Positions 33,814-41,793 of a stretch of 64,000 nt of DNA are shown one piece after another. Made by a program: the position numbers and the translations under genes. Position 1 is the first letter of the stretch. Each line of letters begins with the position of its first letter. The notes beneath the pieces were generated by a model. It was not told the origin of the DNA and did not search any database. It saw only the letters and a program-made list of their open reading frames with translations. Source of the DNA: DASXMX01 sp035483795 (GTDB taxonomy: Bacteria; Planctomycetota; Phycisphaerae; Tepidisphaerales; Tepidisphaeraceae); assembly GCA_035483795.1 (NCBI GenBank), contig DATHPP010000425.1:57545-121544 (forward strand), given 5' to 3'.

Positions 33814-33984
33814 TCACTGTTCGGGCCGAACATCAGCCATGTCGGATTGCAGTCGCGGAGCTTCGTCATTCGCGTACCGCCGGCCAGGCGTCCAGAACAA
33901 ATCCAGAAGCGGCTCGATGACCAAAACGCACAATATGATGAATGCGAATAACACTCCGGCGAAAATCTCAACGGCAAGAGTCAT
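33814..33984 (-). CDS. Small membrane protein, first of a cluster
   Basis: 56 residues: MTLAVEIFAGVLFAFIILCV and LVIEPLLDLFW form one or two hydrophobic helices, then a polar tail ending RPEQ. The stop codon lies in the transposon target duplication. The start of the interrupted DUF6527-like gene overlaps its 3' end. Holin-like size, not proven. Confidence 0.5.
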   Translation of the reverse strand: MTLAVEIFAGVLFAFIILCVLVIEPLLDLFWTPGRRYANDEAPRLQSDMADVRPEQ

Positions 33985-33995
33985 CGGAACTCATT

Positions 33996-34091
33996 TCACC
34001 ACCCATACCGCCAGACGTACATCGCCGCGGCGAAAATGGCACCGCTGGACAGGAGCACGATCGCGATCTCCAGGGCGAATACGCGGGTCAC
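33996..34091 (-). CDS. 31-residue membrane peptide
   Basis: MTRVFALEIAIVLLSSGAIF then AAAMYVWRYGW (GTG start overlapping the glycosidase stop as GTGA). One transmembrane helix with aromatic end. Probably co-translated with the glycosidase. Confidence 0.45.
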   Translation of the reverse strand: MTRVFALEIAIVLLSSGAIFAAAMYVWRYGW

Positions 34092-35668
34092 TTGTTGACC
34101 TGATACATTCCTGGCGTGAGGACGGTCGGCGTTCCCGGCGCGGCGACGGCGCTCTGCGGATAGCTGTTCAGCGCCGACCATTTCTGGCCCGGCGGATCGG
34201 TGGGCAACTGCTGGAGGGCAAAGAGCCCGTTGGCGATCCAGGGCCGCATGAACGAGCAGTGCATCTGTAACGCCATGCCGTTGGTTTCGCAGGTCTTGAG
34301 CCAAGCCGTATAGAGTTGCCCCATGAGCGGATCGGTCTGGAGCTGTGTCGGCAGATCGCCAGCGCCGCCCGGCGGATTGCTCCAGGTGTTGTAGGACTGT
34401 CCGCCTTCATAGCCGACAAGCGCGAGGTTGTATTGATTGGCCAGCGACTTGTGCGCGGCAATGAACGGGCCGCAATTCGTCGCCAGGTCTGTCAGCGCCG
34501 CCTGATAGATGGACTGGAGGGTCGGCGGCGGCGCGGGCGGGGCGGGATTCTGCTGCGGTTGATTCAAGGGGAAATAGGGGGCGACGGCCAAATAATCGAA
34601 GCTGCTGCTCACGTCGCCGAACTTGGCCGCGATCCACTGGAGCCCATCCAAGGCCACCTGCGGGTTCATGTGCTGGCCGGCAAGAACCACCTTGACGTTG
34701 TGGGCGCCGAGAATGCCGCGAAAGAGGTTGCCCAGATGTCGGGCCTTCTCCGCGTAGAGTCGATTGGCGCGGGTGTTGGAGTTGGTGCCGGGCTGGCCGC
34801 CGGGATAGGGAACCACCGCGCCCGAGGAAATGTCGCCGTCAACGCTCATGTTCGGCGGAGAATTGGCGGCGTTGTAGTTCTGCTGCCACTGCCCAAAACT
34901 GTTATTCCACACCTCGTTGGACAACTCGATAATCGGGACGATCGACGCCGGCAACGTCGCCTTCACCATCGCCGCGAGCTGACAGACATAGTTGTCATCC
35001 GCCATGTAGGGGACGGTGATCCAGGGTGCCACCCCGGTCTGCGCCGAGAGCGCGAGGAACAGCTCCCAGGCGATGCCGCGGGCCTGGCTTTGATCCTTCG
35101 GCTGCGTCGTCTGGTCCCAGGCCGACAACTGCCGGCGATTGGCCCACAGGAGCGGCGCCATCACGTTCGCGGGCGGCGTTTGCGTCGGGTCGGACAGTGA
35201 GCCCTTGGCGATGTTCACGCCAGCCCAGTCGATCGAGCGGTAGACGCCGAAGGGCTTGAGCCACTGAACAAAGGCGCTGGAGAAAACCGGGGAGGTGCCC
35301 GACATGCCGGGCTGGTAAATGTGGAAGTTGCGGAAGGGGTCGGCGGGGTTAAGCCCGGACACCGTGAGGTTGACCTGCTGACTGGCAGTGAGCACGAGCT
35401 GCGCCGTCGTGGTCGCGCCGTTTTTCACGATGTCCGCCAGCGGCCTGCCCCAATTGGTGAGCATGGCCGTGCCGTCGAACTGGACGGTATAGGTGCCGGC
35501 GGGGCAGCCGATCATGAGGCACTGGCACTGCATCCCGTTCTGTGTGGGATAGCCGTTGGCATCGTAGCCGCTGCCGGTGTACCAGCCGGTGAAGTTGCGC
35601 GTCACGTCGTTGAACGTGGCGGCAATGGTGCCGTTCTGATTGATGTCCAGGTCGATGCCGATTTTCAT
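34088..35668 (-). CDS. Glycoside-hydrolase-like (TIM-barrel) protein with N-terminal beta domain
   Basis: 526 residues. The first about 130 are a beta domain (NGTIAATFNDVTRNFTGWYT). Then comes a TIM-barrel-type body: FVQWLKPFGVYRSIDWAGVN, WITVPYMADDNYV, IVPIIELSNEVWNNSFGQW (NE, the likely acid/base Glu) and LALVGYEGGQSYNTW (likely nucleophile Glu), as in clan GH-A enzymes. It should bind or cleave a polysaccharide, host capsule or wall sugar. Placed between membrane peptides and the surface gene array. Confidence 0.75.
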   Translation of the reverse strand: MKIGIDLDINQNGTIAATFNDVTRNFTGWYTGSGYDANGYPTQNGMQCQCLMIGCPAGTYTVQFDGTAMLTNWGRPLADIVKNGATTTAQLVLTASQQVNLTVSGLNPADPFRNFHIYQPGMSGTSPVFSSAFVQWLKPFGVYRSIDWAGVNIAKGSLSDPTQTPPANVMAPLLWANRRQLSAWDQTTQPKDQSQARGIAWELFLALSAQTGVAPWITVPYMADDNYVCQLAAMVKATLPASIVPIIELSNEVWNNSFGQWQQNYNAANSPPNMSVDGDISSGAVVPYPGGQPGTNSNTRANRLYAEKARHLGNLFRGILGAHNVKVVLAGQHMNPQVALDGLQWIAAKFGDVSSSFDYLAVAPYFPLNQPQQNPAPPAPPPTLQSIYQAALTDLATNCGPFIAAHKSLANQYNLALVGYEGGQSYNTWSNPPGGAGDLPTQLQTDPLMGQLYTAWLKTCETNGMALQMHCSFMRPWIANGLFALQQLPTDPPGQKWSALNSYPQSAVAAPGTPTVLTPGMYQVNK

Positions 35669-35826
35669 GGGAGCAATTCCTTCGTTGCCGGACTCGCGTT
35701 CACCATCGCCCGACCGAACCAGGCAAAGACGCTCAGATAGGTGAGGATGATGACCGCCCAGACGCCCAGCCAGAGGACGGTGTCCAGAGAAGAGCGCAGC
35801 AGCGCGTGGTAGGATGGTCGGAACAT
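35665..35826 (-). CDS. 53-residue membrane protein upstream of the glycosidase
   Basis: MFRPSYHALLRSSLDTVLWL, then VIILTYLSVFAWFGRAM, one helix, and the polar tail VNASPATKELLP. The stop overlaps the glycosidase start (ATGA). GAAGG precedes ATG. Possibly anchors the enzyme or helps its release. Confidence 0.55.
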   Translation of the reverse strand: MFRPSYHALLRSSLDTVLWLGVWAVIILTYLSVFAWFGRAMVNASPATKELLP

Positions 35827-35933
35827 TATGGCCTTCGATGATCCGGCCTGCGGTGAGTTAGTCGAACCGTGTTGGGCATCATCTTCTGTTTGGCGCTGGG
35901 GCTGTTGACGATGCTGCTCAGGGAGCGGGGAAG

Positions 35934-36191
35934 CTAAAGAATCTCGTCTTCACCATCCGGACGTTTTCGCAGCGGGTCGTTCCGCTTGTGCAATTCGATC
36001 ATGTCCGACTTCACGATATCGATCATCCCCAGGCAGTCGATGATGTCGCCGCTTTGATGGGAGCGCCAGTCGTAGCTGTTCTCTCCGTTCGGCCGGGCGA
36101 CGAGGAAGAATGCCTTGTGACGGCGCTTGATCTCCGCGATCAGGTCGTCGGTGGCGATGAATTCGAGCGGGCTTTCCTGCTCAGTGGGCAT
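35934..36191 (-). CDS. Unknown acidic phage protein
   Basis: 85 residues: IATDDLIAEIKRRHKAFFLV, NSYDWRSHQSGDIIDCLGMI and a charged tail. DLIAEIKRR..AFFLV is a common opening in small phage proteins of unknown role. Overlaps the next gene by 11 bp. Confidence 0.6.
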   Translation of the reverse strand: MPTEQESPLEFIATDDLIAEIKRRHKAFFLVARPNGENSYDWRSHQSGDIIDCLGMIDIVKSDMIELHKRNDPLRKRPDGEDEIL

Positions 36192-36531
36192 GCGAGCGCA
36201 TTTCCTTACGCCAGTCGCTGCGGCGGCTCAATGCGATCCCCCACAGCGCACCGACGATGAGCCCGGAAATCAAACCCTGCGGCCAGAATTTCACATGGAA
36301 GTAAGCGACGGCCGCGACCTGCAAAACATAGAGCGTCACCCACGGCCAGAGTCGGGGCTTGGGGTGAAGGGTGTAAGAGGACTTGAGGGCTGGAAGCTCG
36401 CGATCGCACGGCGGCTGGCGGTAGGGATTTGCCGTCGCCGCTTGAACAAAATCACGTTGGGTTGGCGCGAGCGCGGCATCGCCGCCCGTCGTCATCTGCG
36501 GCTGCGAGATTGGAACGAGCTGCGGATTCAT
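36181..36531 (-). CDS. Small protein with C-terminal membrane segments
   Basis: 116 residues. About 60 polar residues (PTQRDFVQAATANPYRQPPC), then WPWVTLYVLQVAAVAYF and FWPQGLISGLIVGALWGIAL form two hydrophobic helices. Could be a holin-like or accessory lysis protein. No family recognised. Confidence 0.55.
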   Translation of the reverse strand: MNPQLVPISQPQMTTGGDAALAPTQRDFVQAATANPYRQPPCDRELPALKSSYTLHPKPRLWPWVTLYVLQVAAVAYFHVKFWPQGLISGLIVGALWGIALSRRSDWRKEMRSHAH

Positions 36532-36542
36532 CGCCGCTCAGC

Positions 36543-36716
36543 TTACCATCCCCCATGCCCGTGCCAGTAATAAAACCCGCCGCCGCCGAACAGGATCAGC
36601 AGCACCAGCACCAGCAGCAAAAGCCCGATCGGATTGCCGATCCCGTTGTTGTGCCAGTAGACACCGCCGCCTCCGAAAAGGACGAGCAGGATGACGATCA
36701 AAACAATAAGTCCCAT
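36543..36716 (-). CDS. DUF3309-like glycine-rich hydrophobic protein
   Basis: 57 residues. Two hydrophobic helices, MGLIVLIVILLVLFGGGGVY and LLLLVLVLLILFGGGGFYYW, joined by HNNGIGNPIG: the internally duplicated layout of DUF3309 (PF11752-type). It ends WHGHGGW. Small membrane protein of unknown function, common in bacteria and phages. Confidence 0.65.
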   Translation of the reverse strand: MGLIVLIVILLVLFGGGGVYWHNNGIGNPIGLLLLVLVLLILFGGGGFYYWHGHGGW

Positions 36717-36740
36717 AGGAAAGCTCCGGTGAAGGGGGTT

Positions 36741-36911
36741 TTAAGGCGTGATCGGTTGTCCAAAGACGTGCCAGCCCAGCATGAGGAGGAGAATCCACAA
36801 GAGGAAGCTGCCGCCCCAGGCTTGCCATCGCGCCCGGTCGATGCCCCAGCCCCAGATGCCTAATACAAGCCAGAGGAGCATCAAGACCCAGAATAAGAGT
36901 CGGAAGTTCAT
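36741..36911 (-). CDS. 56-residue Trp-rich membrane protein
   Basis: MNFRLLFWVLMLLWLVLGIW, then WGGSFLLWILLLMLGWHVFG, with 9 Trp. Two transmembrane helices. Sits between the DUF3309-like gene and a coiled-coil gene; holin-type features but unproven. Confidence 0.55.
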   Translation of the reverse strand: MNFRLLFWVLMLLWLVLGIWGWGIDRARWQAWGGSFLLWILLLMLGWHVFGQPITP

Positions 36912-36939
36912 GGGGATTGTCCTCAGTGGGGAGAGAGTG

Positions 36940-37191
36940 TCACAGCCGCGAGCGCGTCAGATTGGTCAAGGGCGAGCGGGTGAGCCGCTGTTTCAGCCCC
37001 TCCAGTTGCTTGCCCATGGCGACGATTTGCTGGGTCAGAAACTCCACCTGCGACAGGGCCTGGTCACGCTCTTTGGTCAATTCGGCGATCCGCTCATTCG
37101 GACTTGGCGGGTTCGACAGCCTCACCGCAGGCGCAGGATCGGCGGACTGGAGCGCATGCGATTTGCCGACCATGTTGGAACAGCCCTTCAA
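36940..37191 (-). CDS. Short coiled-coil protein
   Basis: 83 residues; an alternative start at 37173 is possible. NERIAELTKERDQALSQVEF, LTQQIVAMGKQLEGLKQRLT is a leucine/isoleucine heptad coil. The short MKGCSN start would resemble a lipobox but no signal is present. Function unknown. Confidence 0.5.
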   Translation of the reverse strand: MKGCSNMVGKSHALQSADPAPAVRLSNPPSPNERIAELTKERDQALSQVEFLTQQIVAMGKQLEGLKQRLTRSPLTNLTRSRL

Positions 37192-37285
37192 ACGGATTCG
37201 GACCGTTCCATCATACCGCGAATTTCAAAAACGCCCCGGCCGCGCTAACTGGATACGACCGGGACGCGGGAAGTGGTCATGTTCA

Positions 37286-37948
37286 TCAATGAATGTGATT
37301 GAATAGCGCCACTGCCAGCCCGGCCAGCCCGAACACGATCGCCGCGCCCACGCCAATCGCCGTCACCAGATAGCTGTTGGAGGTGTTCTGCGTCGTCACT
37401 TGCGCCGTCACGCCCACGGCTTTGCCTTCCAAGAGCGTAAGCCGGTCTTTCAAGTCGCCGATCTTGTCGTTGAGCCCCTGGGTCGTCGTCTGAATGAGCG
37501 TCGATTGTTGATCGATCTGTTTCGTCGTGGAGGCTTCGCTTTTGCCGATCGCCAGGGCGCTGGATTTATTCTGCTCGCTCACCGCTTCTTTCGCTGCCTG
37601 CAATGCGGCATCGACGGCGACCTTGCTGTCCCGTGAAGTCTGCTCGGTGCGGATGTCGCGCTCGGAGAATTGGAGCTGTACGGAGCGGAACTTTTCCTCG
37701 TGCAGATCTTTGAGCCGATCGACGTACACGAGCAGTTCGCCCGGCATCCGTTCGGTGCGCTGGCCGGCAAGTTCGATGGCCCGATTCATCCCCTCGATTC
37801 GGGCTTCGATGATTTCCCGGAGCGACAATAATTCCCGCCGCAACTGCTGTGTGGTCAGAAGGGTGGGATCGGGGATGGGGCGCGTGTCCCAGCGCGTCGG
37901 GGGCGCATCATCATCGCGATCCGGAATTCGTTGACGGGGTTCGGGCAA
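37286..37948 (-). CDS. Coiled-coil protein with C-terminal membrane anchor
   Basis: 220 residues. A Pro-rich start, then long charged heptads (LLSLREIIEARIEGMNRAIE, LQLQFSERDIRTEQTSRDSK-like stretch, LNDKIGDLKDRLTLLEGKAV), then SNSYLVTAIGVGAAIVFGLA, a single transmembrane helix, and a His-tail. This layout recurs in many phages beside lysis genes, possibly as a tail-to-membrane or spanin-type anchor. Confidence 0.7.
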   Translation of the reverse strand: MPEPRQRIPDRDDDAPPTRWDTRPIPDPTLLTTQQLRRELLSLREIIEARIEGMNRAIELAGQRTERMPGELLVYVDRLKDLHEEKFRSVQLQFSERDIRTEQTSRDSKVAVDAALQAAKEAVSEQNKSSALAIGKSEASTTKQIDQQSTLIQTTTQGLNDKIGDLKDRLTLLEGKAVGVTAQVTTQNTSNSYLVTAIGVGAAIVFGLAGLAVALFNHIH

Positions 37949-37964
37949 CGGAGTGCTCTCTTTT

Positions 37965-38171
37965 TTAATGCGGGTGCCCCGACGGCGTGCTGTGCGATTC
38001 GATCAGCGCCATCATCGACGCCGACGCCTTGCGCAGTTCTTCCAGATCGCCCCGGTCCTCATAAGACAGCTTCGGTCCTACCGATTCGTCGAACGCCTGG
38101 AGCTTTTCGTCCACCGTGCGGCACGCTTGGACCAGGTGGGCCAGATTGGAAAGGTTGGAGGCGGTGGACAT
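37965..38171 (-). CDS. Small unknown helical protein
   Basis: 68 residues: LAHLVQACRTVDEKLQAFDE, DRGDLEELRKASASMMALIE, ending STPSGHPH. No motif. Leads directly into the nuclease-like gene. Confidence 0.5.
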   Translation of the reverse strand: MSTASNLSNLAHLVQACRTVDEKLQAFDESVGPKLSYEDRGDLEELRKASASMMALIESHSTPSGHPH

Positions 38172-38175
38172 TGCT

Positions 38176-38697
38176 TCATTCGGTCGGGAGCGGGCCGACG
38201 TATTTGATGTAGGCTTGGGTCCAGTCTCCGGAAATTTCGTGCTGCGCTTGCCGCAAGGGAACTTTGCCGTCGCGCACGAGTTTCAGCAGTACGCGCTCCA
38301 GGTGATCTTTGGTGTGAGCCCCGAGCGGCCCGGCGTATTTTTCCGGCCAGAGGTTCGCCGCGTCCTGAGCGCCGCCCAGGGCGCATTCGCAGATGTGGTC
38401 GATCTCGTAGTCGCCGGTGCGGATTTTGTCGGGATCGAGCCCGTAGCTGCGGAAGACTTTTTTCTTGAGGCTCTCGGGGACGTTGCGGATGGTGGCGTCG
38501 AAATTCGGCTGGCGGATTTGTTCGAGGGTGATGTCGCTGAAAATCGCGCCGGGACTGAGGACCGGATCGGGCAGGATTCCCGCCTTGACCAGCGCCGCAG
38601 GCCGGTCGGTCGGCTCGTCAAAGACTTCCGTGACGTGCTCGGAGGCGGCGGCGCAGAGGCAGAGCGCCAGCAGCAAAAATGCGCTTCGTCGCAACAT
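38176..38697 (-). CDS. Secreted HNH/EndA-like nuclease candidate
   Basis: 173 residues with a signal peptide (MLRRSAFLLLALCLCAAASE). The core is GDYEIDHICECALGGAQDAA and NLWPEKYAGPLGAHTKDHLE: D-H and N in HNH-type spacing. A periplasmic or released nuclease would fit; cleavage of host or competitor DNA is speculative. Confidence 0.7.
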   Translation of the reverse strand: MLRRSAFLLLALCLCAAASEHVTEVFDEPTDRPAALVKAGILPDPVLSPGAIFSDITLEQIRQPNFDATIRNVPESLKKKVFRSYGLDPDKIRTGDYEIDHICECALGGAQDAANLWPEKYAGPLGAHTKDHLERVLLKLVRDGKVPLRQAQHEISGDWTQAYIKYVGPLPTE

Positions 38698-38718
38698 ACT
38701 TTTGTGGATGGGAAAACC

Positions 38719-39048
38719 TTACAGCAGCGGAAACCCGATCGCAGTATTGACCGCGCTCGCCACCACCGCCAGCGCCGCGTTGATCGCCTGTTCCACCACG
38801 ATCTGGTCCATCCCCCGAATGCACAGCAGCACCGCCGTCGTCGCCCGGCGCTGGGAATCGAGCAAGTCCGCTGCGGTGTCGGAATCGATCTGTTTGGCCT
38901 GGACCATCTGCTCGATATCCACCAGCGTCAGGGCCAGCTTCTGCGCCTGTGACGTCGCCAGGGCGAGGATCGAAGGCCATTGCGCGGCGAGGACCTTCTG
39001 CATCGCGGCCAGGGCGTCAGAGGCGAGTTGGGAGGCGTTGAGGGACAT
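38719..39048 (-). CDS. Unknown phage protein, possibly membrane-associated
   Basis: 109 residues. SDALAAMQKVLAAQWPSILA, QKLALTLVDIEQMVQAKQID and VVEQAINAALAVVASAVNTA are amphipathic or hydrophobic helices. Similar small helical proteins lie near phage lysis genes. Function not shown. Confidence 0.55.
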   Translation of the reverse strand: MSLNASQLASDALAAMQKVLAAQWPSILALATSQAQKLALTLVDIEQMVQAKQIDSDTAADLLDSQRRATTAVLLCIRGMDQIVVEQAINAALAVVASAVNTAIGFPLL

Positions 39049-39064
39049 CGGTTAGAATTTCGCC

Positions 39065-39358
39065 ATGAACGGAGTAATCATCGCGAAGGACGTTGTTGTG
39101 ATTTGCAGCGCCTGTTGCCGCGAATCCAGGACTGTTTTCCCGCGCGAACCGAGGACCAATCTGTCGAAGAAGTATCTGCCCGATCCTCTCGAATTCTCAT
39201 GCTGTCCAAATTGCGGTCACGTGCGCATTTGGGACGGCAGGTCCGGAACAATGCGCGATCTTAGCCGGGCTGAGGCAAATTCGATCAGCCGCGATGACAT
39301 CGGTCACATCGGTCGCCATTGCGAAAAGCACGTTTTCAAAGGAATGTTCTGGGGATAA
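39065..39358 (+). CDS. Zinc-ribbon protein on the opposite strand
   Basis: 97 residues. VVICSACCRESRTVF and FSCCPNCGHVRIWDG give two metal sites. Starts in the gap between two minus-strand genes, with the next plus-strand gene 7 bp downstream, so this is a two-gene cassette inserted in a leftward region. Function unknown. Confidence 0.6.
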   Translation: MNGVIIAKDVVVICSACCRESRTVFPREPRTNLSKKYLPDPLEFSCCPNCGHVRIWDGRSGTMRDLSRAEANSISRDDIGHIGRHCEKHVFKGMFWG

Positions 39359-39365
39359 CTCGACC

Positions 39366-39539
39366 GTGAGCGAAGAAGTGCGAACAAATCCGCCGACGCC
39401 GGAGGAGATCAACGAGCTGCTCAAAGCGCTCCCCACCGACGATCAGCGCATCGAAGCCTTCAAAGGGATTTGTCGTCAGTGCGGGAAGGTGACGGACGAA
39501 AGCTGCTGGTGCGATTACGAAACGCCGTGGGAGGATTAG
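39366..39539 (+). CDS. Small zinc-binding protein, GTG start
   Basis: 57 residues: EEINELLKALPTDDQRIEAF, then GICRQCGKVTDESCWCDYET. The CxxC/CxC metal pattern is clear. Stop lies one base before the convergent C39-like gene. Confidence 0.55.
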   Translation: MSEEVRTNPPTPEEINELLKALPTDDQRIEAFKGICRQCGKVTDESCWCDYETPWED

Positions 39540-39540
39540 C

Positions 39541-40083
39541 TCAAGCGGGCGTCCTCAAGTCCTGTCGCGCCGGACAGGGATCGTGGTATGCGTAACTCTG
39601 ACCATCCGCGCCGCACCAACTGCATTTGCCCGAGTTGTGCGTCCAATGAAGTCCGATGAGTCGTTCGGGTGGAAAGGTTCCAGACACGCGATAAATTCCG
39701 GCGATGCTGTTGATCTTCGGATAGTCGCTCAGTCGCTTGGGGCTGGATTCGTTGGGATCGAGAACGCTGCCGTCTTTCAGCATGACGACGGCGTGCTCGC
39801 CCATTGGCGAGGGCAGGCAGACCAGATGAACGTCGGCAAACGGTTGACAAGGCCAGTCGGCGCGATCGGCTTGCAGCGGGCAGTAATGCCAGAATCGCCG
39901 GATGACGGCGTAACCGAGTTGGTTAAGCCACGCATCGTATTGGTGATAACCAAGGCCGTCCTTTTCTCGGTCGCCGTGAAATCCCGCGTCAACCTCGTCG
40001 TAAGGGATGCCGGTTATCATCGACAGGCAGGCGACGACGCAGCCGCGCGCGTGCTTCTGGCGGACGTGACGAATCTCGTTCAT
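39541..40083 (-). CDS. C39-like papain-fold cysteine peptidase
   Basis: 180 residues. QKHARGCVVACLSMITGIPY has the catalytic Cys region of C39-like domains (GC-VA-SM), with MGEHAVVMLKDGSVLDPNES supplying the His and Asp/Asn. A C-terminal zinc knuckle (CSWCGADGQSYAYHDPC) is added. It would cleave a peptide bond or a peptidoglycan-linked peptide; substrate unknown. Confidence 0.7.
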   Translation of the reverse strand: MNEIRHVRQKHARGCVVACLSMITGIPYDEVDAGFHGDREKDGLGYHQYDAWLNQLGYAVIRRFWHYCPLQADRADWPCQPFADVHLVCLPSPMGEHAVVMLKDGSVLDPNESSPKRLSDYPKINSIAGIYRVSGTFPPERLIGLHWTHNSGKCSWCGADGQSYAYHDPCPARQDLRTPA

Positions 40084-40277
40084 GCGCCCGGTTTGTCCTC
40101 AGTGATTTTCTTCTTCACCGCCTCCATGAATTCCGGTAGTCTCCCGAGCACTTCCCCCAGCGCTTCGGCGTCCATGGGAACCTTGAAGTCGAACTTGGCC
40201 GCGCCCGCCTGCGCTTCAAACTCGCCCCAGATGCGAACGCTGTCGTCGTCGCTGGAAATGTGAAAGTCGAATTGCAT
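40080..40277 (-). CDS. Small unknown protein
   Basis: 65 residues: MQFDFHISSDDDSVRIWGEF, then AEALGEVLGRLPEFMEAVKK. Beta strands followed by a helix. Its stop overlaps the peptidase start by ATGA. Confidence 0.5.
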   Translation of the reverse strand: MQFDFHISSDDDSVRIWGEFEAQAGAAKFDFKVPMDAEALGEVLGRLPEFMEAVKKKITEDKPGA

Positions 40278-40289
40278 GGGTCGCTGATT

Positions 40290-40754
40290 CTACTTCCTCT
40301 TGAGTTCCAACCCCAACACGCTCCCGATCGCCGTATCGAACTGACTCTGCAAATCCTCCCACACGCGATCAATGGTCGCCCGCGTCGTCGATCGCGTTTC
40401 CTGACGTTGGATGTCCTGCACGATCCCGGTGACTTGGGCCAGGGCCTCTTGTTCGCTCTCGATCGAGGGATCGCCCTGCTGTCTTGCCCCTAATCGGATC
40501 GAGAGGGAATGAAGGTCATTCTGTACCGATGGATAGAAGTCGGTGGCCGGCTGTGTCGTCGGCGGATTCGATGGACTCACCGCAGGTGGATTTTGCAGGG
40601 ACGTGAGGCGCTGATCGACGCGGCTTTGGATGGAGGATAATGCTGTGTCGGTGGGGAGGTCGTAGGGCGCGATGGCGCAGCCGGGGAGGATGACGGCGAA
40701 TACGATGAGGAGCGGGGTTTTCAACGGAGGCTTTTCGATGGCCGCTGAAAGCAT
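40290..40754 (-). CDS. Lipoprotein with coiled coil (spanin candidate)
   Basis: 154 residues. LLIVFAVILPGC is a lipobox-type signal; the mature part (SIQSRVDQRLTSLQNPPAVS, EQEALAQVTGIVQDIQRQET) is Ser/Pro then coiled coil. ATG 40754 overlaps a divergent gene; TTG 40724 is an alternative start. Outer-membrane lipoprotein plus coil is the layout of o-spanins. Confidence 0.6.
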   Translation of the reverse strand: MLSAAIEKPPLKTPLLIVFAVILPGCAIAPYDLPTDTALSSIQSRVDQRLTSLQNPPAVSPSNPPTTQPATDFYPSVQNDLHSLSIRLGARQQGDPSIESEQEALAQVTGIVQDIQRQETRSTTRATIDRVWEDLQSQFDTAIGSVLGLELKRK

Positions 40755-40932
40755 TTGCGACGGTTGCGGAAAACGCGCTCCGATGATCGCCGGGCGCGAC
40801 GGCCGCTGGCACAAGCCCCGATCGTGGTACGAGCGCACCGACGAAGATGGGACTCAGACGGCATGTAGCCGCGAGTGCATCGAAAAGATTGCGGAGAAGA
40901 CGGGAAAGACGGCGGTGGTTTTGCCCGTCTGA
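40738..40932 (+). CDS. Small zinc-ribbon protein
   Basis: 64 residues. ICDGCGKRAPMI, RWHKPRSWYERTDEDGTQTA, CSRECIEKIAEKTGK: four Cys/His in a typical phage zinc protein. GGAGG lies 8 bases before ATG. Divergently overlaps the lipoprotein start. Confidence 0.65.
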   Translation: MAAESICDGCGKRAPMIAGRDGRWHKPRSWYERTDEDGTQTACSRECIEKIAEKTGKTAVVLPV

Positions 40933-40936
40933 ATTA

Positions 40937-41506
40937 TCACGCCGCCGGAGGAACCACCGGACCCGCCGTCGTCACCGCCGCGGGAGTGACCGTAACCGTC
41001 GATCCCACCGGAGCCACCGCCGGAGTTGACGCCACGACTGCCGCCACTGCCGCCGCTGGAGACGCCGTTCCCGCTTGAATCACCTGCGCTGCATTCTGGA
41101 GTTTGGTGAACAACGCCGCGTCTTTCGGGTCCATCTGAGCCAGGACGGGAAGAATCGCCGTCGCCGCCTGCGCGGTGGATTGAGGTGTCACCGGCCCGCT
41201 AAAGAATTTGCTGATCGCCGGAATCGCGGAGAGGGCATGGAGGGCCGATGCGCTGTTGCCGCCGACGATGACGAGAATCAGAGGGATGAGCCAGGAGAGA
41301 TTCTGACTGAACCACGTTCCCACGCCGCTCGCCACGACCTGCTGACTTGGCGTAGGCGCTACGACGACAACCGGGGCAACCGTCCCCGAGCCTTGCGTCG
41401 TCGCGGGCAGCGTCGTCGGACTGACCACCGTCGGCGGCGGCAATGCGCAACCGGAGAAGGCGAGGGCGAACAGGGGGATGAGGAGGAGGGGGAGACGGCG
41501 GATCAT
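40937..41506 (-). CDS. Lipoprotein with membrane segment and Ala/Val/Pro-rich tail
   Basis: 189 residues. MIRRLPLLLIPLFALAFSGC is a lipobox signal. A second hydrophobic helix (LSWLIPLILVIVGGNSASAL) follows, then DPKDAALFTKLQNAAQVIQA and low-complexity Val/Thr/Ala-Pro. GGAG precedes ATG. Membrane- or envelope-anchored; possible lysis role. Confidence 0.6.
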   Translation of the reverse strand: MIRRLPLLLIPLFALAFSGCALPPPTVVSPTTLPATTQGSGTVAPVVVVAPTPSQQVVASGVGTWFSQNLSWLIPLILVIVGGNSASALHALSAIPAISKFFSGPVTPQSTAQAATAILPVLAQMDPKDAALFTKLQNAAQVIQAGTASPAAAVAAVVASTPAVAPVGSTVTVTPAAVTTAGPVVPPAA

Positions 41507-41521
41507 GTTTAACTCCAAAGG

Positions 41522-41562
41522 AAAGAGGGGGAGAGGGGGCGAGGGGGAGACGGGGAGAAATT
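41522..41562. repeat. GA-rich junction repeat
   Basis: AAAGAGGGGGAGAGGGGGCG and on, ending in GGGGAGAAA, in the intergenic gap just upstream of the lipoprotein start. Confidence 0.55.
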
Positions 41563-41566
41563 CAGT

Positions 41567-41791
41567 TCATCGCAGCGGCGTCACGGCATCATCGATCAAC
41601 TTGACGCGCTTCGAGTTCCCGTGTCCGTCGCCGATGAAGATGACTTGTTTGGACAGGGGGCGTCTCACCAGTGAGTCGATCGTCGTCTGGAGCCAGCCAT
41701 AGGAAAGCGCCAGGGCGGCGAACTGAGTCGGCGTCATTTCGGTTGCCCTGCCCTGAGCGGAGTCGATGGGGGTTTCGGGGAAGGTGGCCAC
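41567..41791 (-). CDS. Unknown small protein
   Basis: 74 residues: TPTQFAALALSYGWLQTTID, then KQVIFIGDGHGNSKRVKLID. Beta/helix mix with GDGHGN. Not a recognised family. Downstream of the zinc-ribbon gene, 2 bp apart. Confidence 0.5.
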   Translation of the reverse strand: MATFPETPIDSAQGRATEMTPTQFAALALSYGWLQTTIDSLVRRPLSKQVIFIGDGHGNSKRVKLIDDAVTPLR

Positions 41792-41793
41792 GA

